Part shown: in pieces, positions 4,695-11,895 of the stretch
How the letters are laid out: each line of letters starts with the position of its first letter
Position numbering within the stretch: position 1 is the first letter of the stretch
Source: Clostridiaceae bacterium
GTDB taxonomy: Bacteria; Bacillota; Clostridia; Oscillospirales; Acutalibacteraceae
Direction: 5' to 3'
DNA: 14,564 nt
Assembly: GCA_016293225.1 (NCBI GenBank)
Contig: JAEDEQ010000048.1
Coordinates: 1 to 14,564 of the forward strand
The notes under the pieces: generated by a model
Seen by the model: the letters and a program-made list of their open reading frames with translations, nothing else
The model's database searches: none
Told to the model about the DNA's origin: nothing
Position numbers and translations under genes: made by a program

Positions 4695-5909
4695 TCACTT
4701 CTGCTTTGAATATTTGAGCCTGTAAACAACGTTCATGAGGACAGAATCTATTGCTCCGATATTCTTCACCTTGTCAAACATTCTGCTTGCAACATAGGTC
4801 TTGCAGTTCTTTGCGGTAACCATTTCCGAAGCCTCGGCTTCATCGGGATTAACGCCGCAGCAGATTGCGCCGTTATCTTTAATAAGAGCGGCGGTTCTGT
4901 GCTTGCCGAGCGCTTTAACAACCTTTTTGGAGGTGCGCAGCGTGTCGTTCGGGTTGAACTCAACCGTTCTGACTGTTGCGCCTGCAATCTGGGCAAAGTC
5001 ATCAAGCAGCGGACGCAAAACCTTTGTAACCTTTGAAGCGGCAACAACCTCCTCCTTGTCGGAATGGATAATGCAGTTGATGTCGTCGCGCTTTTTATAA
5101 ACGGCCATGTGCATATCCGCTTCCGAGGGGAACTTATCGCCGAGAATGAGCGATTCGCTCTTGAGCGCAAGAGTGTATTTTTCGTTGCCGTCCTTGTCCT
5201 TCATAACAACAACATTTCCGGTACGGGTACTGTCATAGGGAACAACATACGGTGACGGTGCATCGGCACGCTTTTTAAGCTCGGTAACATAATCGCAGAT
5301 ATCCCTGAAGCTTTCCGCGGCTTTGCCCGTAACGGTGCTGTATCTGTCATAAAGGTATCTCAGGCAGACGGTTTCAAGCTCGGAGGCGATTTTAAACGCT
5401 TCGTCATAGTCCCTGCCGAGGCAGACCGCGCCGTGGTGCTTCATGATAACTGCCTTTGAATCCGAGCGCATGAGCGCGTTCACAACACCCTTGCGCAGTT
5501 TGCCCGTTCCGGGAAGACCGTAGGACGCAACGGGAATGTTGTCTCCGATAACTGCCGCGCTTTCTGCCGTAACATTGTTGATATCGCAGCCGAGCGCGCT
5601 GACTATTGAAGCGTTGACCTGATGGGTATGGATAACAAAATTGCATTCGGGACGAAGAAGATAGCACTGCGCATGGATACCCTTTTCGCTTGACGGCTTA
5701 ATGTCACCCTCATACGAAAGGTCGGCGGTTTTAACAAGGACGATATCGTCCGGAGTGAGAGTTTCATAAGCCCTGCCGCTGGGAGTGATGACAAAGCTTT
5801 CATCGTCAACACGGCAGCTTACATTGCCCCAGGTTCTTGCGATAAGACCGGTTGAAACAAGCTTTTTTCCGGCTTCAACAACAATCTCTTTTGCCTTTAA
5901 AAGTTCCAT
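4695..5909 (-). CDS. tandem-domain class II aldolase/adducin family protein
   Basis: The 404-residue protein contains two class II aldolase-like domains; relatives such as L-fuculose-phosphate aldolase and L-ribulose-5-phosphate 4-epimerase have one, of about 215-230 residues. Domain 1 (about 1-215) keeps the catalytic Glu75 (SSE) and three metal-binding histidines (HTH at 94 and 96, KHHG at 159), spaced as in fuculose-phosphate aldolase, so it should be an active metal-dependent aldolase or epimerase. Domain 2 (about 225-400) keeps Glu263 and His282, but the second His is Asp284 and the third is Asn346 (KDNG), so it is probably inactive, structural or sugar-sensing. The substrate is unknown. 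It lies 82 bases downstream of an aminotransferase on the same strand and probably shares its transcript. The start has GAGAGG five bases upstream. Confidence 0.88.
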   Translation of the reverse strand: MELLKAKEIVVEAGKKLVSTGLIARTWGNVSCRVDDESFVITPSGRAYETLTPDDIVLVKTADLSYEGDIKPSSEKGIHAQCYLLRPECNFVIHTHQVNASIVSALGCDINNVTAESAAVIGDNIPVASYGLPGTGKLRKGVVNALMRSDSKAVIMKHHGAVCLGRDYDEAFKIASELETVCLRYLYDRYSTVTGKAAESFRDICDYVTELKKRADAPSPYVVPYDSTRTGNVVVMKDKDGNEKYTLALKSESLILGDKFPSEADMHMAVYKKRDDINCIIHSDKEEVVAASKVTKVLRPLLDDFAQIAGATVRTVEFNPNDTLRTSKKVVKALGKHRTAALIKDNGAICCGVNPDEAEASEMVTAKNCKTYVASRMFDKVKNIGAIDSVLMNVVYRLKYSKQK

Positions 5910-5936
5910 AATTACCTCTCATTCAGTCTCATTCAG

Positions 5937-5974
5937 AAAGGGACAGAACCGGAATAATTCTGATTCTGCCCTTT
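5937..5974 (-). terminator. hairpin between aminotransferase and aldolase genes
   Basis: Arms 5937-5948 and 5964-5974 pair over 11 bp with one bulged A. The loop is 15 nt and the minus-strand tail is a short run of T. It sits just after the aminotransferase stop codon and before the aldolase start. It may be a partial terminator that lowers aldolase expression, or an mRNA-stabilising 3' end. A 10-base tandem repeat (TCTCATTCAG, about 5917-5936) lies beside it. Confidence 0.5.
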
Positions 5975-5991
5975 TCCTTCAAATTATCAAA

Positions 5992-7470
5992 TCAGTCCTG
6001 CTTCATTGCAACGTGAGAGAAAACTCTGTCGAAGCGGGAAAGAGCGTCATCAATCATTTCCTCGGTGTATGCCGCTGAGGTGTAGAGCCTTGAGCCTGCA
6101 AGGGTAACAAGACCCTCGGCCATGTATGCTGCGCCCATGTGAGTCATTTCCTTCTTGCGGATATCGGTTTCCTTAAGAATTTTGGGGATAGACCACGGCT
6201 TGCTCCAGTCAATGGCAAAGTGCATTGTTCCGACAGTTTCCATATGGCAGATTGAGCCCTGATTGAACGCAACAAACGGAAGATTATACTTATCAATGAT
6301 GTGGTTAAGACCCTTGGTGATTCTGTCGCCCATTACGCCGGCCTTATAGCAGGCGTTCTGCCTGTCGATTTCCTCAAGAGCGAAGTAGCCCGCGCAGCAG
6401 GAGATGGGAGTTGCAGCCATTGTTCCGCCGCAGAAAGCTTTCTTAATCTTCTGCGCTCCGTCAAGACCTGCGCCCATATACTTCATGTACTCCCTCTTGC
6501 CGCCGATTCCGCCTGCGCCCGGATAGCCGCCTGCGATAGCCTTGCCGAAGATGGTGAGGTCGGGCTCAACGCCGAAGTAGCCCTGAGCGCCCGCCATGCC
6601 GATTCTGAAGCCGGTAACAACCTCGTCAAAGATAAGCAGCGCGCCGTACTTGCGGCAGAGACGTTCAACGCCCTTATTGAATTCCTTGGAAAGGGGTCTT
6701 GTTCCGCTCTCGGGACCGACCGGCTCAATGAAAACGGCAGCGGTGCCGCCGCAAAGCTGGTTTTTGCGAAGCTTCCTTTCAAGGTCGTTCAGATCGTTCG
6801 GGAAAAATTCCTGAGTATCTCTCATGAGACGGATGGGAACGCCGTGAGCCTGAGTAAACTTTGTTCCGGGGATACGGATACCGTAGCCGAGCTGATCGGA
6901 CCAGCCGTGGTATGCGCCGCCCATTTTAAGGATATATTTTTTCTTGGTGGCAAGCCTTGCAACGCGGCAGGCAACCATGCAGGCCTCGGTTCCCGAACCG
7001 AGCATACGGAACATATCAACGGTTGGAACGGAGTCGGAAATCTTCTTTGCAAGCTTATATTCAAACTCATGGAAAAGTCCGGTTGAAGGTCCGCAGGTGT
7101 TGAGCAGGTCGATAACCTGATCTCTGACCTCCTTCGGGTTTGAGCCGAGAACGGTAGGACCGCCGGCCTGGAGGAAATCGTAGTATTCGTTTCCGTCAAT
7201 ATCATAGAGCTTTGCGCCTTCAGCCTTTGTGAAAACAAGGGGGAACGGATAGTTGAAAGCAAGGTTATGCTGAACGCCGCCGGGAATAATCTGCTTTGCT
7301 TCTTCGATCATGGCCTTTGACTTGGGGCACTTCTTTTCAAAATAGTTCTCCTCATAAGCCTTGAGAGCGTCGGGCTTGATGGTGTAAATCGGCTGACGGA
7401 TAAGGTTATCGAGCTTTTCGGTAACGGCTTTTGCGTCAACATAATCGGTGATTGCGAATCTTGTGTCCAT
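5992..7470 (-). CDS. class III PLP-dependent aminotransferase, glutamate-1-semialdehyde aminomutase-like
   Basis: This 492-residue fold-type I PLP enzyme shows GSGTEA (158-163) for cofactor phosphate binding, YHGW (187-190) for stacking on the PLP ring, FDEVVTGFR (281-289) with Asp282 facing the pyridine nitrogen, and the Schiff-base lysine Lys310 in TIFGKAIAGGYP. These are typical of the HemL branch of class III aminotransferases. It is longer than true HemL (about 430 residues) through an N-terminal extension of about 60 residues, and no heme genes are nearby, so it is probably a catabolic or specialised aminotransferase. With the class II aldolase downstream it could act on an amino sugar or hydroxy-amino acid, one enzyme removing the amino group and the other cleaving the carbon chain; that pathway is inference. 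AGGAGG lies eight bases before the ATG. Confidence 0.9.
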   Translation of the reverse strand: MDTRFAITDYVDAKAVTEKLDNLIRQPIYTIKPDALKAYEENYFEKKCPKSKAMIEEAKQIIPGGVQHNLAFNYPFPLVFTKAEGAKLYDIDGNEYYDFLQAGGPTVLGSNPKEVRDQVIDLLNTCGPSTGLFHEFEYKLAKKISDSVPTVDMFRMLGSGTEACMVACRVARLATKKKYILKMGGAYHGWSDQLGYGIRIPGTKFTQAHGVPIRLMRDTQEFFPNDLNDLERKLRKNQLCGGTAAVFIEPVGPESGTRPLSKEFNKGVERLCRKYGALLIFDEVVTGFRIGMAGAQGYFGVEPDLTIFGKAIAGGYPGAGGIGGKREYMKYMGAGLDGAQKIKKAFCGGTMAATPISCCAGYFALEEIDRQNACYKAGVMGDRITKGLNHIIDKYNLPFVAFNQGSICHMETVGTMHFAIDWSKPWSIPKILKETDIRKKEMTHMGAAYMAEGLVTLAGSRLYTSAAYTEEMIDDALSRFDRVFSHVAMKQD

Positions 7471-7523
7471 AATGTTGAGCCTCCTGATATTTGAATTTTG
7501 TTAATACCATTAAATATGTTCGG

Positions 7524-7539
7524 GTGAGCAACGACTCAC
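7524..7539 (-). promoter_or_regulatory. dyad at the start of the aminotransferase operon transcript
   Basis: GTGAG (7524-7528) and CTCAC (7535-7539) form a perfect 5-bp dyad with a 6-base centre, about 5-20 bases after the predicted transcription start. It could be a repressor operator or a small 5' hairpin. No regulator gene adjoins the operon. Confidence 0.3.
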
Positions 7540-7551
7540 TTAGTCTTAAAT

Positions 7552-7580
7552 ATTATACATTATTTATCGTCATCTGTCAA
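7552..7580 (-). promoter_or_regulatory. full-consensus promoter of the aminotransferase-aldolase operon
   Basis: On the minus strand TTGACA (7580-7575), 17 bases and TATAAT (7557-7552) give a perfect sigma-A promoter. The start would be near 7545, with a leader of about 75 bases. Such a strong core promoter suggests that control, if any, comes from a repressor. Confidence 0.8.
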
Positions 7581-7649
7581 TTAAAATTATTTTTTATTTC
7601 TCTGTTAGTTTTGCACAAAAAGCAGGCGTTTGGCTTGTACAATTTCAAC

Positions 7650-7678
7650 TTGCGTTATTTTGCAATCCGTGATAAAAT
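7650..7678 (+). promoter_or_regulatory. typA promoter
   Basis: TTGCGT (7650-7655), 17 bases and TAAAAT (7673-7678) point at typA and predict a leader of about 50 bases. It diverges from the aminotransferase promoter about 70 bases to the left. Confidence 0.55.
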
Positions 7679-7733
7679 TAGTGGTTGTATGCAAATAATT
7701 AAAGATAAATTATGTTAAAACAAAGGTGAGATT

Positions 7734-9551
7734 ATGGACGTCAGACAGGATATTCGAAATGTTGCAATCATCGCTCACGTTGACCACGGCAAAACCACCC
7801 TCGTTGACGAGCTTCTGAAGCAGAGCGGCATCTTCCGCCAGAACGAGCAGGTTGCCGAAAGAGTTATGGACTCAAACGACCTTGAGCGCGAAAGAGGAAT
7901 CACCATTCTTTCAAAAAACACCGCAGTCCACTATAAGGGCGTTAAAATCAACATTGTTGACACTCCGGGTCACGCCGACTTCGGCGGAGAGGTTGAGCGC
8001 ATTCTCATGATGGTTGACGGCGTTCTTCTGCTTGTTGACGCATTTGAAGGCTGTATGCCGCAAACGAGATTCGTGCTCAAAAAAGCGCTCGGACTCAAAA
8101 AGAAGGTTATCGTTGTTGTTAACAAGATTGACCGCCCCGGCGCAAGACCGGCAGAGGTCATTGACGAAGTGCTTGACCTTTTCATCGAACTTGGCGCGCA
8201 GGAGGATCAGCTTGATTTTCCCGTGGTTTACGCTTCGGCAAGAGACGGCTATTCCTCGCTTGATCCCACTGTCCGCGAGGGAGATATGCGTCCGCTGTTT
8301 GACTCAATACTTGAACACATTGATCCGCCGAAAGGCGATATGAACGGCCCGCTCCAGATCCTTTTCTCAAGCCTTGATTACGATGATTACATCGGCAGAA
8401 TAGGCGTAGGAAGAGTTGAAAGGGGCCGTATCAAGCGCAACGAGCAGGTTGTTCTCTGCAAGACCGACGGCGAACGGGAAAACGTTAAGGTATCAAAGCT
8501 TTATCAGTTTGAGGGACTGAAAAGGGTTGAGGTTGAGGAGGCCTCGCTCGGCGACCTTGTCTGCGTATCCGGCATTGCCGACCTCAACATCGGCGAAACG
8601 GCCTGCGACCCGGAGCACCTTGAGCCGCTCCCCTTCGTCAAGATTGACGAGCCGACAATTTCAATGAACTTCATTGTCAACAACAGCCCCTTTGCAGGTC
8701 AGGAGGGCAAGTTTGTAACCTCGCGCAACCTGCGCGACCGCCTTTTCAAGGAGGTTGAAACCAATGTCAGCATGCGCGTTGAGGAAACCGACTCCACCGA
8801 CACCTTCAAGGTCAGCGGCAGAGGCGAGCTTCACCTTTCCATTCTTATTGAAACAATGCGCCGCCAGGGCTATGAATTTCAGGTATCCAGACCCAAGGTT
8901 ATCATGAAAAAGGAAAACGGCGTTCTCCTGGAGCCGATGGAGCTTCTCATTGTTGAAGTTCCGGAGCAGTATGTCGGCTCAGTTATGGAAAAGCTCGGCT
9001 CAAGGAAGGGCGAGCTTGAAAACATGGGTGTCCGTGACGGCGGAATGACCCACCTTGAGTTCAAAATTCCCGCAAGAGGTCTCATCGGCTACCGCAGCGA
9101 GTTCATGACCGACACCAACGGCAACGGTATTCTCAATCAGCTTTTTGCCGGCTATGAGCCGTACAAGGGTGATATTCAGACAAGGGACCGCGGCTCGATA
9201 GTTGTTCACGAAACGGGCGAAACCACCGGCTACGGACTTTTCAACACTCAGGACAGAGGCCGCCTTTTTGTCGGTCCGGGCGTTCCGGTTTATGAGGGCA
9301 TGATAGTCGGCGAATGTGCAAAAAGCGAGGACGTTGTCTGCAACGTCTGCAAGCAGAAGCATCTGACCAACACAAGAGCTTCCGGCTCGGACGATGCACT
9401 GCGCCTTGTTCCGCCCACCGTGCTCAGCCTTGAGCAGTGCATGGAATTTATCAAGGACGACGAGCTGCTCGAGGTCACCCCGACCTCTCTCAGACTCAGA
9501 AAGGTCATTCTTTCAAAAGAGCAGAGAATGAAGCAGCAGTTCAGAAAATAA
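7734..9551 (+). CDS. typA: ribosome-associated translational GTPase TypA/BipA
   Basis: TypA (BipA) is an EF-G-like GTPase that binds the 70S ribosome and helps ribosome assembly and growth under stress such as cold. All GTPase motifs are present: AHVDHGKTT (14-22), GITI (55-58), DTPGH (76-80), NKID (130-133) and a SAR-type G5. Beta-barrel, EF-G domain III and V-like parts and the BipA-specific C-terminal domain follow. At 605 residues the length matches the family (about 600-615). AAAGGTGAG precedes the ATG at good spacing. It has its own promoter and terminator, and neighbours show no functional link. Confidence 0.97.
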   Translation: MDVRQDIRNVAIIAHVDHGKTTLVDELLKQSGIFRQNEQVAERVMDSNDLERERGITILSKNTAVHYKGVKINIVDTPGHADFGGEVERILMMVDGVLLLVDAFEGCMPQTRFVLKKALGLKKKVIVVVNKIDRPGARPAEVIDEVLDLFIELGAQEDQLDFPVVYASARDGYSSLDPTVREGDMRPLFDSILEHIDPPKGDMNGPLQILFSSLDYDDYIGRIGVGRVERGRIKRNEQVVLCKTDGERENVKVSKLYQFEGLKRVEVEEASLGDLVCVSGIADLNIGETACDPEHLEPLPFVKIDEPTISMNFIVNNSPFAGQEGKFVTSRNLRDRLFKEVETNVSMRVEETDSTDTFKVSGRGELHLSILIETMRRQGYEFQVSRPKVIMKKENGVLLEPMELLIVEVPEQYVGSVMEKLGSRKGELENMGVRDGGMTHLEFKIPARGLIGYRSEFMTDTNGNGILNQLFAGYEPYKGDIQTRDRGSIVVHETGETTGYGLFNTQDRGRLFVGPGVPVYEGMIVGECAKSEDVVCNVCKQKHLTNTRASGSDDALRLVPPTVLSLEQCMEFIKDDELLEVTPTSLRLRKVILSKEQRMKQQFRK

Positions 9552-9584
9552 ACTCAACAAGATTTCTTGGAATCAAACAGGAAT

Positions 9585-9650
9585 AAAGGTTATAGTTCAC
9601 ATTTAGCGGTTATTTTTTGATTGCTGTGAATTATAACCTTTTTCTTTTTT
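9585..9650 (+). terminator. typA terminator
   Basis: A 16-bp stem (9585-9600 with 9626-9641, one G-U pair) is followed by a long T-rich run to about 9650. The 25-nt loop contains a second T6 run. It lies 33 bases after the typA stop. Confidence 0.88.
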
Positions 9651-9676
9651 TGGACAAGGAAATATCGCATTAGTGA

Positions 9677-9745
9677 TTGACAAAGACTCCGAAGCTTTTT
9701 ATATTTTTCAACCCTCTTGACATTCGCCTTTTTCTGTGCTATGCT
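9677..9745 (+). promoter_or_regulatory. two tandem promoters for the BlaI-like regulator
   Basis: The upstream promoter is TTGACA (9677-9682), 17 bases, TATATT (9700-9705). The downstream one is TTGACA (9717-9722), 17 bases, TATGCT (9740-9745). Both have perfect -35 boxes and ideal spacing and point at the regulator gene at 9792. Confidence 0.7.
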
Positions 9746-9762
9746 GATTGCAAAGCAATAAA

Positions 9763-9772
9763 GACATTTGTA
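9763..9772 (+). promoter_or_regulatory. BlaI/CopY-type operator candidate
   Basis: GACATTTGTA contains the ACA-nn-TGT core recognised by BlaI, MecI and CopY repressors. It lies between the predicted start of the downstream promoter (about 9752) and the ribosome binding site AAAGAGG (9778-9784), where binding would block transcription. This suggests autoregulation. Only one such box is seen. Confidence 0.5.
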
Positions 9773-9791
9773 GTTATAAAGAGGTAAACCT

Positions 9792-10169
9792 ATGGAACTG
9801 AGGAAACTTCCCGACGCTGAATTTGAAATCATGCGTGCGGTCTGGAACGCAGGCTCGGCAGTGACCGCGCCGATGCTGACGGCAAAGCTTTCCGAAGAGC
9901 TTCCCGAACGCGACTGGAAGCCGCAAACCGTTACAACCATGCTGACAAGACTTGAAAAGAAAGGCTTTCTTCGCTCAAAAAAAACAGGAAAAGAACGTGA
10001 TTTTTTTCCTGCAATCAGCGAACAGGAGTATTTTTCGCTTGAGGCCGAGGGGTTCAGAAGCCGCTTCAAAAAAAGTTCGTTTTCGTCGCTCGTCAAAGCG
10101 CTGAGCGGCGGCGAAAGCATTTCAAAAGAAGATGCGGACGAGCTTCGCCGTTGGCTTGACGAGGTGTAA
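9792..10169 (+). CDS. BlaI/MecI/CopY-family transcriptional repressor
   Basis: The 125-residue protein has the family layout: an N-terminal winged helix whose recognition helix is PQTVTTMLTRLEKKG (44-58), followed by a wing rich in basic residues, and a helical C-terminal dimerisation region. Family members repress beta-lactamase, cell-wall or copper-export genes, and are inactivated either by cleavage triggered by a BlaR1/MecR1 membrane sensor or by Cu(I) in CopY. The CxCxxxxCxC copper motif of CopY is absent, so a BlaI-like role is more likely. No BlaR1-type M56 sensor follows; a regulator-exporter block of different composition lies there instead. AAAGAGG stands seven bases before the ATG. 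Confidence 0.9.
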   Translation: MELRKLPDAEFEIMRAVWNAGSAVTAPMLTAKLSEELPERDWKPQTVTTMLTRLEKKGFLRSKKTGKERDFFPAISEQEYFSLEAEGFRSRFKKSSFSSLVKALSGGESISKEDADELRRWLDEV

Positions 10170-10352
10170 GTCTGAAACATTGTAATGTAAGCACTACCCC
10201 CAAAAGGGCACACAAAACCAGACCATCGGGAGGTAGTCAAAAAAAGATATAGAAACCTAAGATTAAGAAGTCGCAGAGGTTACGAGATACGGCAACCGGG
10301 TTTCATATCACTTTTATGCCTTGTGGCGCAGCGGAAAGGAATGGTCATAATT
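10170..10352 (+). other. non-coding left part of the cassette
   Basis: I see no ORF with a ribosome binding site, no strong hairpin and no clear promoter here. The stretch leads directly into the MerR-type gene and presumably contains its promoter. Its origin is unclear; it could be the remnant of a larger mobile element. Confidence 0.35.
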
Positions 10353-11096
10353 ATGGAAACATATAAAACTGCTGAAGTCGCAGCAATTATTGGAATACAC
10401 CCAAACACAGTACGACTATATGAAAAATTGCAGCTAATACCAAAGCCTGAACGGTTATCAAATGGCTATCGGGTATTTACAGACTTTCACATAGAGCAAT
10501 GTCGCTTAGTACGGATTGCGTTTCAAGTTGAAGTATTGCAAAATGGGCTGCGAAAGAAAATTGTTAAAATGATTAAAGTTTCTGCCACCGGAGATTTTGA
10601 CGCTGCTATTTTATTGATTAATGAGTATATAAAACAAATCAGGCAGGAACGTACTAATGCCGAAGAAGCTATCGAAATTGTGAAGCAATTATTGTCCGGC
10701 AACACACAGCCATATACACACCACCTAAAACGAAAGGAAGTATCGGAAGCACTTAATATTTCTATGGATGCACTCCGAAATTGGGAAATGAACGGATTGC
10801 TTACCGTTAAAAGAAAAGAAAACGGGTATCGTGTATATACGAACGATGATATACAACGTCTTAAAATTATTCTTTCTTTGAGATGTGCCAATTATTCGCT
10901 GGAAGCCATTTTGCGGCTTTTGCGGCAATTAGATCAAAATCCCGATACAGATATTCGAGCTGCATTGAACACACCAAAACAATCTGATGATATTATTTCT
11001 GTCTGCGACAGGCTTATTGTTTCTTTATCCGAAGCAGAGAAAAATGCTTACACAATATTATCCATACTGCAAGATATGAAAATTCGATTTTTATAA
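10353..11096 (+). CDS. MerR-family regulator with two MerR-type DNA-binding domains
   Basis: From ATG 10353 the protein has 247 residues. Residues 1-60 form a MerR winged helix-turn-helix (TAEVAAIIGIHPNTVRLYEK, then NGYRVFTDFHIEQC). Residues about 124-185 form a second one (KRKEVSEALNISMDALRNWE, then NGYRVYTNDDIQRL). Helical segments, the second probably a dimerisation helix, follow each. Classical MerR proteins carry one such domain. With two, a single chain could occupy both half-sites. It probably controls the exporter genes 73 bases downstream in response to a compound they expel. Upstream alternatives are ATG 10341 and GTG 10323, but 10353 matches where the family domain begins; AAAGGA lies about 12 bases before it. 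Confidence 0.85.
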   Translation: METYKTAEVAAIIGIHPNTVRLYEKLQLIPKPERLSNGYRVFTDFHIEQCRLVRIAFQVEVLQNGLRKKIVKMIKVSATGDFDAAILLINEYIKQIRQERTNAEEAIEIVKQLLSGNTQPYTHHLKRKEVSEALNISMDALRNWEMNGLLTVKRKENGYRVYTNDDIQRLKIILSLRCANYSLEAILRLLRQLDQNPDTDIRAALNTPKQSDDIISVCDRLIVSLSEAEKNAYTILSILQDMKIRFL

Positions 11097-11108
11097 CCCT
11101 CCATTTTG

Positions 11109-11130
11109 CCACCAATGTTTTCATTGGTGG
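11109..11130 (+). promoter_or_regulatory. perfect hairpin between the MerR-type gene and the exporter
   Basis: CCACCAATG (11109-11117), a TTTT loop and CATTGGTGG (11122-11130) form a 9-bp perfect stem followed by TATTCTT. It may be a weak terminator or attenuator for the regulator gene or, as DNA, an operator. Its symmetry and place before the exporter allow either. Confidence 0.5.
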
Positions 11131-11169
11131 TATTCTTATACGCGAACACAGAACAAAGGAGGAATCACT

Positions 11170-11895
11170 ATGCAAACAGCAATCAATGTTGAACAATTGT
11201 CAAAGTCCTATGGCAATAAGCTTGCGGTAGACAATATCAGTCTATCAGTAGAATGCGGTACTGTTTTTGGACTGCTTGGAGCAAACGGAGCAGGAAAAAG
11301 CACTACCATTGAATGTATTTTAGGGACAAGAACTGCAGATAGCGGTACAGTAACCATCTTGGGACACGACCCCAAAAAGGACAGGCGCAGCCTCTTTCAA
11401 AATGTAGGCGTTCAGTTTCAAGAGTGCGATTATCAGCCTGAAATCAAAGTTTCCGAATTGTGCGAGGAAACAGCCTGCCTTTATAAAAATCCTTCGGATT
11501 GGAAAGAACTGTGTGTTCAATTTGGAATAGGAAGTAAGATTAACAACGCAGTAAAAAATCTTTCCGGCGGTGAAAGGCAGCGATTGTTTATCGTTCTTGC
11601 ACTTATTCCAAATCCAAAGATTGTATTCCTTGACGAACTGACAACCGGTTTGGACGCAAAAGCACGGCGGGATGTATGGAAAATCTTATCTGATTTGAAA
11701 AGTAAAGGACTGACGATTTTTCTCACTTCTCACTTCATGGACGAGGTGGAAGCTCTTTGCGATGAGATATGTATTCTCAAACAAGGAAAAATCGTATTCT
11801 ACGGAACGATTGAACAGGCAAAAGAAAAAAGCAGATGTGAAAAATTTGAGGATGCTTATCTTTTTCTTTCCGGCGAGGAGGTAATGGACGAATGA
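11170..11895 (+). CDS. ABC transporter ATP-binding protein
   Basis: This 241-residue ATPase powers the membrane protein encoded next. It has Walker A GANGAGKST (37-45), a Q-loop near Gln82, the signature LSGGERQR (131-138), Walker B IVFLDE (151-156) with catalytic Glu156, and the switch His188. It belongs to the drug/antibiotic exporter (CcmA/DrrA-like) group that pairs with ABC-2 permeases. After Walker B the usual EPTTG is ELTTG (Leu157 for Pro), a rare change that need not abolish activity. AAAGGAGG (11155-11162) precedes the ATG at ideal spacing. The last codons overlap the permease start by four bases (ATGA), indicating translational coupling. Confidence 0.92.
   Translation: MQTAINVEQLSKSYGNKLAVDNISLSVECGTVFGLLGANGAGKSTTIECILGTRTADSGTVTILGHDPKKDRRSLFQNVGVQFQECDYQPEIKVSELCEETACLYKNPSDWKELCVQFGIGSKINNAVKNLSGGERQRLFIVLALIPNPKIVFLDELTTGLDAKARRDVWKILSDLKSKGLTIFLTSHFMDEVEALCDEICILKQGKIVFYGTIEQAKEKSRCEKFEDAYLFLSGEEVMDE

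Noticed and set aside
6301..7086. 261-codon plus-strand ORF inside the aminotransferase gene
   Set aside because: Antisense to a gene with complete PLP motifs, with no ribosome binding site or recognisable domain.
5992..7470. Assignment as hemL for tetrapyrrole synthesis
   Set aside because: The protein is about 60 residues longer at its N-terminus than true HemL and is paired with an aldolase rather than with other heme genes.
9607..9618. CGGTTATTTTTT in the loop of the typA terminator, also present in the toxin-locus terminator (4407-4418)
   Set aside because: Only 12 bases match and they are low-complexity T-rich sequence; there is no matching left arm, so it is not evidence of a second toxin locus.
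9590..10240. Long minus-strand ORF opposite the BlaI-like gene
   Set aside because: It is Ser/Phe-rich, crosses the typA terminator and both tandem promoters, and lies antisense to a well-supported gene; a shadow frame.
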